Positions 8,365 to 13,989 of a DNA stretch of 13,989 nucleotides are shown piece by piece. Numbering within the stretch: position 1 is the stretch's first letter; each line of letters opens with the position of its first letter. The position numbers were made by a program, and so were the translations under genes. Below the pieces are notes generated by a model that saw only the letters and a program-made list of their open reading frames with translations, was not told where the DNA came from and ran no database searches. The stretch comes from Dysgonamonadaceae bacterium (lineage in GTDB: Bacteria; Bacteroidota; Bacteroidia; Bacteroidales; Azobacteroidaceae), in assembly GCA_031255425.1 (NCBI GenBank), contig JAIRSN010000216.1, positions 1 to 13,989 of the forward strand. The letters run 5' to 3'.

Positions 8365-11300
8365 TTAAAATTCAATCTTTAAATCGCCTCCCCAATAAGC
8401 CTGGGGAAGAGCAAATCCCATTTCAAATCCTTGCGCGTTGCCCGCGGTTCGCGTTGCCTGCGGATCAACGCCCTTGGGAGTGTTCTGGTAAATGACGGCA
8501 ACGTTTCTGCCTGTGAGCGAGAGTTTCACTCCCGTAAACAGCGTCTTTGCCAGCCATTTCTTAGGCAAGTTATATCCGACACTTATTTCGCGCAGTTTAA
8601 TGTACGAAGCATCGTAAATATAACGCATGGCGCTTGTGTTGTTGCTGTGCGTCCAGTAATTGGTCGGCGGACACCAGGCGATACTCGGTTGTCCACCCCA
8701 GTATTCGATGCTCGGATCGTAAACGGCGTTCGGAATATGGACTCCTTTCTGCCGGGCATCGAGGTAAAGGACATGATTCGCATAATTGTCGGCTCCCTGT
8801 TTCACCGTATTTCCGGGATTCATAATGCCTTTGCGTTCTTCGTCGGTTTCGCCCAGAATCACCTCCGAAAAGAAATCTTCGTAGCGTCCTTCGAGCGACT
8901 GCACGGTCGTGCCGTTGATTCCTCCCCTGAAAGCCGTATTCGACCAGACCAAACCGCCTTTCTGAAAGTCGAGCATCACGTTGATGTCTATGTTGTGAAT
9001 CCGGAAGGTATTTTTCCAGCCGCCCAGCCATTCGGGTTGCGTTTCCCCCAGATACCGGTCTTCGTTTGCCATCGGGATTCCGGACAAATCAACCAGGATA
9101 TGTCCTTCGTCGTCGCGGCGGTAATCATTGCCGTAGAATACGCCGTAGGGTTTTCCCACCTGCGCATACAGTTGGACGTAGGTTCCCGTTCCCAGAAGGA
9201 AACGCTCCATGCCACCGGTTAACGATACCACTTCCGAATTGTTTTTCGCCCAGTTGACGGTAGACGTCCAGGTGAAATCCGTTAGCTTCAAAGGCGTGAT
9301 ACCGAACACGACTTCCGTACCCCAGTTGCGCATTTCGCCGGCATTGATCCATCGCGAAGCATAACCGCTGACGGGTGAAACATCGGCGCGGATAATCTGG
9401 TCCCGGGTCGTTTTATCGTAGTACGTAAAGTCGAGTGAAATGCGATTGTCCCAAAAGTGCAAGTCGGCGCCCAATTCCGTTGAGCGGGTGCTTTCGGGTT
9501 TAAGATTCGGATTCCGGCGGTCGGATTCGCCGTAAAACATCGAATTGCCGAGGTAAGTTCCGGCATAATAATATCCGTTGTACAGATTATCGAAACCGGT
9601 ATCGTTTCCCACTTGTGCATACGAAGCCCGTAACTTGGCAAACGAAAGGATTTTCTTATTGACTTCCAACAAATCGGACAAAACAATTGCCGTTCCCGCC
9701 GAATAATAAAAATAGGAGTTGTTGTTCACCGGCAACGCACTCGACCATTCGTTGCGAGCCGTGGCATCGATGTACAGCCAGTCCTTGTAGCCGAAACTCC
9801 CCATCCCGAAGATAGCCTGTTTGTCTTTCCCGTTGTAGCTTTCGGACGAAATCATTGTTCCCGCATTGTTGGCCAATGTTTTTTTGTCCGGCTCAGCCAA
9901 TACGTTTACCCTCGACATTTTTCCGTAACGGCGAATCATTTGCGTCCAGACGCCCACATTTCCGCCCAGGGTAATATTGTTTTTAAAGCGTTGGTTGCAG
10001 GAAAACAAAGCGTCGAAATTATGATTCTTGTTCAGGTTGCTGCCGGTTTGGTAGTAGCCGTCTATATCGAAAGGCGAATAGTAATTGTTGAAATTCCAAT
10101 TGCTTGCCGTATTCACATCGGTGGCACCTTTCAGGCGGAGTGAAAACAGTTTGCTCAGCTTGAAAGTCAAGGTTGCATTCGCTGTAATCCAATGATTTTC
10201 GTCGGCATTGGACGTTTCGTTGAGCAGCCAGTAGGGATTTATTGCGCTCGAATTGCGGGTATAAGGTGTACCGTCGGGTTTTTTCCAGGGAATCAGTTCC
10301 TCCAGCGTAGCGTCGCGCGGCAAGCCGTTTATTACATTCAGGGGATTGCGGTTCGAATTGTTTCTGAAGCCGCGGTTATCCACGTTTTCGTTTGTGTAGC
10401 GAACGTTCATATCCAAATCCAGAAACCGGGTCAAATTGGCGGTTGTACGCAGGTTGAAAACATTCCGGTTCAGCTTGTTGAAATTCTCCAAAATATCATC
10501 TCCGTGAATATTCGTATAGGAAAAACGCATCGCCAGACCACTCAATACCTTATCGACTGCGAGCGAATGGGTAGTCATCAGGCTTGTCTGATACATATCC
10601 TGAATGGTGCCGGGCGAAGGGGCGTAGGGACGCACTTCGTCGTTGCGCCCCACGATGTCGAAACCCAGCATCGGCATCCCCCAGGAAGGATCCTTCGGAA
10701 ACATATTGTAGGAATGAATCCCGTAAGGCAAGTCCGGATTGTACACCACGCCGTTTCCGGTGGCGCCGTAATAGTTGTAACCGCCCTGAAAGCGGTTGTT
10801 CTGTCCCGAACCGTAAATGTTTTGATACGTCGGAAAATTATAAAGATAACTGAACATGGTGTTCAGTCCGTAAGAAATGCCCAAGCCTTTCTTTGCCCGG
10901 GCTTTCTTAGTCGTAATCAACACCACGCCGTTGGCGGCATCGGAACCATAGAGCGCCGAAGCATTGGCGCCTTTCAGCACTTCGATGCTTTCGATTTCAT
11001 CGGGATTGATACTGTTGGCAATGTTTCCGAAATCCAAATCGTCCGATTCGCCCGAAGGGTTCACCAACGGAACGCCGTCGACGACGAAAAGCGGTTGATT
11101 GTTGCCCGTGATGGAATTGTTGCCGCGCATAATGATGCGGGTCGAAGCCAGCGGGCCGCCGGGCGTAACCTGCATGCCTGCCACTTTCCCCGAAAGCATA
11201 TCGGAAAGGCTCGTCCCCCGGCTGTCGCGCATGGACTCGGTATCGACACTTTCGCGGGCATACGAAAGGGATTTAGCCTCGCGCGTGATTCCCATAGCGG

Positions 11301-11655
11301 TGATCACTACCTCGTTGAGCGTTTGAACATCTTCTTTCATTCTGATTTTCAATTCCGGAGATACCCGGACGTTTTGGGTAACGTAACCCAAAAAGCTGAT
11401 GCGGAGGATCGCATTTTCCGGCGCATCCAGAACGAATTTTCCCTCCAAATCGGTAATGGTTCCGCGCGACGAGCCGACCACTGCGACGGATGCCCCGGTA
11501 ATGCTTTCGCCCTGTTCGTCGACAACCCAACCCGAAACTTTTTCCGTCTGATTTTGGGAGAAAAGCATTTGCGTACCCAACAGGAACAAACAAATCAAAC
11601 ATTTTATCTTCGACAGCAGCAAATGATGGTTGTGTGTTTTCAATGGCATTTTCAT
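8365..11655 (-). CDS. SusC/RagA-family TonB-linked outer-membrane transporter
   Basis: 1096 residues. A signal peptide ends near LFSQ (31-34). A carboxypeptidase-regulatory-like domain spans about 38-108 (VSGWVVDEQGESITGASVAV, then GKFVLDAPEN and ISFLGY). NEVVITAMG at 114-122 fits the TonB-box region. The plug domain covers about 128-250 with the SusC signature (LSGKVAGMQV, IIMRGNNSITGNNQPLFVVD, IESIEVLKGANASALYGS, AANGVVLITTKKA). The rest is the 22-strand barrel, ending in aromatic-terminal ...GGDLKIEF as expected for BAM insertion. It imports oligosaccharides released at the surface, powered by TonB-ExbBD, in complex with the adjacent SusD-like protein. There is no N-terminal STN domain, so it is unlikely to signal to an anti-sigma factor. 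It starts 8 bp after the beta-helix gene stop; Met3 (11649) is an alternative start. The length is normal for the family. Confidence 0.97.
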   Translation of the reverse strand: MKMPLKTHNHHLLLSKIKCLICLFLLGTQMLFSQNQTEKVSGWVVDEQGESITGASVAVVGSSRGTITDLEGKFVLDAPENAILRISFLGYVTQNVRVSPELKIRMKEDVQTLNEVVITAMGITREAKSLSYARESVDTESMRDSRGTSLSDMLSGKVAGMQVTPGGPLASTRIIMRGNNSITGNNQPLFVVDGVPLVNPSGESDDLDFGNIANSINPDEIESIEVLKGANASALYGSDAANGVVLITTKKARAKKGLGISYGLNTMFSYLYNFPTYQNIYGSGQNNRFQGGYNYYGATGNGVVYNPDLPYGIHSYNMFPKDPSWGMPMLGFDIVGRNDEVRPYAPSPGTIQDMYQTSLMTTHSLAVDKVLSGLAMRFSYTNIHGDDILENFNKLNRNVFNLRTTANLTRFLDLDMNVRYTNENVDNRGFRNNSNRNPLNVINGLPRDATLEELIPWKKPDGTPYTRNSSAINPYWLLNETSNADENHWITANATLTFKLSKLFSLRLKGATDVNTASNWNFNNYYSPFDIDGYYQTGSNLNKNHNFDALFSCNQRFKNNITLGGNVGVWTQMIRRYGKMSRVNVLAEPDKKTLANNAGTMISSESYNGKDKQAIFGMGSFGYKDWLYIDATARNEWSSALPVNNNSYFYYSAGTAIVLSDLLEVNKKILSFAKLRASYAQVGNDTGFDNLYNGYYYAGTYLGNSMFYGESDRRNPNLKPESTRSTELGADLHFWDNRISLDFTYYDKTTRDQIIRADVSPVSGYASRWINAGEMRNWGTEVVFGITPLKLTDFTWTSTVNWAKNNSEVVSLTGGMERFLLGTGTYVQLYAQVGKPYGVFYGNDYRRDDEGHILVDLSGIPMANEDRYLGETQPEWLGGWKNTFRIHNIDINVMLDFQKGGLVWSNTAFRGGINGTTVQSLEGRYEDFFSEVILGETDEERKGIMNPGNTVKQGADNYANHVLYLDARQKGVHIPNAVYDPSIEYWGGQPSIAWCPPTNYWTHSNNTSAMRYIYDASYIKLREISVGYNLPKKWLAKTLFTGVKLSLTGRNVAVIYQNTPKGVDPQATRTAGNAQGFEMGFALPQAYWGGDLKIEF

Positions 11656-11663
11656 ACGTGTTC

Positions 11664-13583
11664 TTATTTCGATATTTTTTGAACCGGATTTTTGCCGCCG
11701 GCAAATGCTTTCACGATGTACACACCCTTGGGCAGGCCGGCAATCGAAAGCGTCCCTTTTCCCGTTTTAACCGTATTCCCGGTAATGGAATAAAGAATCA
11801 GTTCCGTGTTTTTCAATGCGGTATTTTTTAGCGAAACCACCTCGTTGGCGACGATAAATTCATTTTCCGGACGACTGAACGCAACCTCTTTTATTCCGTT
11901 CGGCAGATCGATAAGCGGATAAGTGTCGAAGGCGACTGCTTCCGTTTCTTCGATGGTGACTTCGGTAGCGCCGGCAACACAGGCATTTCCCGAAATAACA
12001 CGCGCTTTGCCCAACTGGTCGGTTTTCAGGATGTCGAATTGCGTCAGGCAGGCGGCGTCGCCGAATAGCCGGGCGGGCGCATCCTCTTTCAGGGGAATGG
12101 CAAACACGTCGAAATCTTCCTGCATAAGATAAAATTCGGGATCGTCGTCGATTCCGGCAGCGTTGACGTAGTCGCAGACCAGTGTTTCGCCCTGTAATAG
12201 CGCCGGACTGTAATTGATGTTGTTTCCGGGGTAAGCGTCGGCGGTGAGGAACGAACCGGTAACGCCGTTGCCATCCAGTGCCGTGCCGATAAATGTATGG
12301 GTGATAAACACTTCTTTCTCGCCTTTGTCGTTTTGAGTGGGTTCGGCAAAGAACCGCAAGTCGGAATATATGCCCTGCGAGATGGATTGGTTTTTGTCGA
12401 AAATCGCATTGTAGATTCGTTTCAACATATCGGCGGTATTTCCGTTTAGCGCCATTCCTGCGCCAAAGCCGCCGTTTCCGCGGGTATAATTACTGATCAG
12501 GCTGCTGTTGACCAGCGAAAACAAACTGTTGGGTTGGGTGGCGCCCAAAAAGATTGCGCCGCCGGATCGCTCGGCTGTATTGCCGAAAAAGCTCGTATTG
12601 GCAATCAGAATGGTGTCGGCGGTACCGGTCCGGGTGTTGTTGTAGTAAAACGCGCCGCCGTTATTAAAGGCTTCGTTTTTGAAGAACGCACTGTTGACGA
12701 TCTTCATCACGGTGAAGTTATTTTCCCGGTTGGTACGGTTGTTCATATCGATGGCACCGCCGTTTGAGCTTGCGGTGTTGTTTCTGAAAACACAACGGTC
12801 GATATTCAGGATGGGGTTATTTATCGTCCAGGTATAGATTGCGCCGCCTTCGGAGCCGGCAATCGTCGACAGGTCGTGATTTTCAAATATACAGCCCTCC
12901 AGATTGACGGTTCCGCCGATGATAAACAATGCGCCGCCGCGGGTATTGGCATTTTCGGCAAAATAACAATTGCGGAATGTTGTGGTGGCATTGGTAATCA
13001 TTGCCGCGCCCCCCTGACCGTTGGTATTTACAAATCTGGTGGGGTCGAGTTCGTCCGGCACCGGGCGGTTACCTACAAACCGGCAATTGGTAAATGTGCA
13101 AGTGGAACTGCGCATCCACAGCCCGCTGCCACCGTCGTCCACCACGTCGGCGCCTCCGGTAAAAAGCAGATTTTCGAAGGAATGTGTTCCACCGTCGATG
13201 CGGAAAATGCGGCTTTCGCCTTTCGCGTCGAAACCGTCGGTTTCGGGGTCTGTTCCAATCATTTTCGAATTGTGCCAGAGACCTGCCTTGAAGAAGAACC
13301 CGCCGTAGTGCAGTCCGCCCGGCTGATACAGATTGGTTCCCTCCTCATTTGCCCCACCTTTGACTTCCTGCGAAATGTCGATCATTCCTTTTACATGGAT
13401 AATATCTCCTACGCCGATTAAGGTGTGGATTTTGCCCAAAGTTTTCACCGCCGTTTCCGGGGTCAAACCGTTGTTACTGTCGTCTCCCGTTGCCGAGAGA
13501 TAAAGATCTTTTGCCGCATAAACAGACGATACGGTGCAGCATAAACAAATAAATAGCGATAATCTCAGTAAAAAAACGTTCAT
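11664..13583 (-). CDS. Secreted right-handed beta-helix protein with Pmp-like repeats and T9SS tail
   Basis: 639 residues. A signal peptide ends at VYAA (20-24), followed by DLYLSATGDDSNNGLTPETA (26-45), the usual opening of pectate-lyase-like beta-helix proteins. Between about 130 and 375 the chain is built of rungs with GGA[A/I/L/F] turns at 191, 216, 246, 275, 309 and 341, each followed by short strands and C/N-x-F segments (NCRFVGN, NCYFAEN, CIFENH, CVFRNNT). This resembles the chlamydial Pmp-type repeat. TDQLGKARVISGNACVAGATE (521-541) is a divergent form of the TDxxGxxR...GAxE segment that ends such helices. Residues about 572-639 (ELILYSITGNTVKTGKG, then LPKGVYIVKA) are a T9SS sorting domain. 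It is the first gene of the operon, directly behind the predicted promoter. It may be a polysaccharide lyase, a glycan-binding fibre or an adhesin; no catalytic set is recognisable. Confidence 0.93.
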   Translation of the reverse strand: MNVFLLRLSLFICLCCTVSSVYAAKDLYLSATGDDSNNGLTPETAVKTLGKIHTLIGVGDIIHVKGMIDISQEVKGGANEEGTNLYQPGGLHYGGFFFKAGLWHNSKMIGTDPETDGFDAKGESRIFRIDGGTHSFENLLFTGGADVVDDGGSGLWMRSSTCTFTNCRFVGNRPVPDELDPTRFVNTNGQGGAAMITNATTTFRNCYFAENANTRGGALFIIGGTVNLEGCIFENHDLSTIAGSEGGAIYTWTINNPILNIDRCVFRNNTASSNGGAIDMNNRTNRENNFTVMKIVNSAFFKNEAFNNGGAFYYNNTRTGTADTILIANTSFFGNTAERSGGAIFLGATQPNSLFSLVNSSLISNYTRGNGGFGAGMALNGNTADMLKRIYNAIFDKNQSISQGIYSDLRFFAEPTQNDKGEKEVFITHTFIGTALDGNGVTGSFLTADAYPGNNINYSPALLQGETLVCDYVNAAGIDDDPEFYLMQEDFDVFAIPLKEDAPARLFGDAACLTQFDILKTDQLGKARVISGNACVAGATEVTIEETEAVAFDTYPLIDLPNGIKEVAFSRPENEFIVANEVVSLKNTALKNTELILYSITGNTVKTGKGTLSIAGLPKGVYIVKAFAGGKNPVQKISK

Positions 13584-13619
13584 AAGAATTCAAATTTAAG
13601 ATGAATAAAATTATGAAAA

Positions 13620-13627
13620 CAAAGATA
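13620..13627 (-). promoter_or_regulatory. Predicted Bacteroidota -7 element (TATCTTTG) of the operon promoter
   Basis: On the minus strand the octamer TATCTTTG fits the Bacteroidota sigma-ABfr -7 consensus TAnnTTTG exactly. It lies 36 nt upstream of the ATG of the first gene, so a start site a few bases downstream would give a leader of about 30 nt. No TTG is seen at the -33 distance; that position is occupied by the direct repeat. An activator-dependent promoter is therefore plausible (inference). Confidence 0.6.
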
Positions 13628-13630
13628 TTG

Positions 13631-13656
13631 TCCGGATATTAAATTTTCCGGATATT
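13631..13656. repeat. 10-bp direct repeat upstream of the promoter, candidate operator
   Basis: TCCGGATATT occurs at 13631-13640 and again at 13647-13656, a 16-bp period (about one and a half helical turns). The second copy continues into TCCG, making a small inverted repeat CGGA-TAT-TCCG at 13649-13659. The pair starts 4 bp behind the -7 box and covers the spacer and the -33 position. Placement and spacing suit a dimeric activator, but no binding protein is encoded in the window. Confidence 0.45.
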
Positions 13657-13725
13657 CCGTATTACTTGCGTATTAAAAATATATTAAATGGGTGGGGTGA
13701 ATGTGTTTTAACATATATTTCAGCC

Positions 13726-13884
13726 GGACACGCAGTGTCCGCCTCCGACCCGGAGGGTCGAATATGAGTAACCCCGGATGCAAACCCGGGGTAGAAGAAC
13801 CCAAACCTCTCCATACAACCCGCAGGGTTGAATAATACCCTATGTTGTTCCCCAGGGCGAATGCCCTGGGTCGCAGTGGCTGCG
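13726..13884. repeat. Cluster of six short palindromes (REP-like or MITE-like element)
   Basis: Six perfect stems follow each other: 13726-13740 (GGACAC/GTGTCC, loop GCA), 13746-13760 (CGACCC/GGGTCG, loop GGA), 13771-13792 (ACCCCGG/CCGGGGT, loop 8 nt), 13816-13830 (CAACCC/GGGTTG, loop GCA), 13851-13870 (CCCAGGGC/GCCCTGGG, loop GAAT) and 13872-13884 (CGCAG/CTGCG, loop TGG). Stems differ in sequence but keep pairing. Short triloop stems alternate with longer stems; read on the minus strand, the 13816 and 13746 stems are both preceded by TATT. None is followed by a T-tract, so they are not ordinary terminators. No ORF covers them. The origin (REP family, MITE, or structured RNA) cannot be decided here. 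Confidence 0.7.
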
Positions 13885-13931
13885 GATTATCATCATCCTA
13901 TACCTATATATAATATAAAAACGGCTGCGAT

Positions 13932-13983
13932 GCCAAAAGCGCAAGTTGGCGAAAATCTCCCGCAAAAGTTTTCACACTTTCGC
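13932..13983. repeat. Two further stem-loops at the right window edge
   Basis: GCCAA at 13932-13936 pairs with TTGGC at 13946-13950. GCAAAAGT at 13962-13969 pairs with ACTTTCGC at 13976-13983 with one mismatch, which becomes a G-U pair in minus-strand RNA. They differ from the palindrome cluster in being weaker and not GC-capped, and an AT-rich run (about 13900-13920) separates the two. They could be the edge of a repeat or of a neighbouring transcript cut by the window. Confidence 0.35.
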
Positions 13984-13989
13984 AACTCG

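Larger units (their letters stand above)
1..13627 (-). other. Predicted six-gene operon: T9SS-linked polysaccharide utilization locus
   Basis: All six genes run leftward with junctions of 8, 22, 21, -4 and 6 bp, and no terminator-like hairpin with a T-tract lies between them, so one transcript from the promoter near 13620 is likely. The order is beta-helix, SusC, SusD, GH99/WbsX-like lipoprotein, DUF5010-like enzyme, GH2. A SusC/SusD pair with linked carbohydrate enzymes is the definition of a PUL. The operon continues past position 1, so further enzymes or a regulator may follow. Confidence 0.85.
13584..13989. other. Gene-free region upstream of the operon
   Basis: About 400 bp without a convincing reading frame on either strand. 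From the gene outward it holds the promoter and direct repeat (13620-13656), an AT-rich stretch (13660-13720), the palindrome cluster (13726-13884), a very AT-rich tract with TATATATAATATAAAA (about 13904-13920) and two weak stem-loops at the edge. The upstream neighbouring gene is outside the window, so whether this region is divergent or tandem is unknown. Confidence 0.7.

Noticed and set aside
10192..11682. A 496-codon open frame on the plus strand opposite susC
   Set aside because: It is antisense to a clear SusC over its whole length, has no recognisable domain or start signal, and arises from the codon composition of the real gene.
11664..13583. Assignment as pectate lyase
   Set aside because: The fold is similar, but no lyase catalytic or calcium-binding set is identifiable, so only the fold is called.
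13584..13720. Invertible (phase-variable) promoter
   Set aside because: No inverted repeat long enough to serve as a recombinase site flanks the promoter; the visible repeat is direct.
13726..13884. CRISPR array or rho-independent terminators
   Set aside because: Units are neither identical nor separated by unique spacers of constant length, and no stem is followed by a T-tract.
1..13989. Defence system, prophage or transposon
   Set aside because: No nuclease, helicase, integrase, transposase or phage structural signature was found in any of the six genes.

Overview
The window is one strand-consistent block from a Bacteroidota chromosome. Everything that looks like a gene is transcribed leftward (minus strand). 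The diagnostic evidence is an adjacent SusC/SusD pair, several Bacteroidota-type lipoprotein signals, a TAnnTTTG promoter, weak or absent Shine-Dalgarno sites, and two proteins that end in a type IX secretion (T9SS) C-terminal sorting domain. The T9SS tails argue against a typical gut Bacteroides. They fit T9SS-bearing Bacteroidales (Dysgonomonas/Paludibacter/Tannerella-like) or another T9SS-bearing Bacteroidota; this placement is inference.

Layout in order of transcription (right to left). A non-coding leader region (13584-13989) holds a cluster of six small palindromes, a structured AT-rich stretch, and close to the first gene a promoter preceded by a 10-bp direct repeat. Six genes follow, separated by 22 bp or less and once overlapping by 4 bp: (1) a secreted right-handed beta-helix protein with Pmp-like GGA[I/L/F] repeats and a T9SS tail; (2) a SusC/RagA TonB-dependent outer-membrane transporter; (3) a long SusD/RagB-like surface lipoprotein; (4) a 416-residue lipoprotein of the GH99/WbsX-like TIM-barrel type; (5) a 920-residue DUF5010-like putative glycosidase with an N-terminal carbohydrate-binding module, a tectonin-type propeller and a T9SS tail; (6) a glycoside hydrolase family 2 enzyme with an extra N-terminal concanavalin-like domain, which runs off the left edge.

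Together these look like a polysaccharide (or glycoconjugate) utilization locus: surface and secreted enzymes bind and cut a glycan, SusD captures the fragments and SusC imports them. The target glycan cannot be read from the sequence. No regulator (SusR, HTCS, ECF/anti-sigma) lies in the window, and SusC lacks the N-terminal STN signalling domain. No CRISPR array, tRNA, rRNA, transposase or defence system was seen. The least conventional points are the locus composition (a beta-helix protein first, and two different GH99/WbsX-related proteins side by side), the tectonin propeller on an enzyme, the SusD C-terminal extension, and the palindrome cluster upstream.
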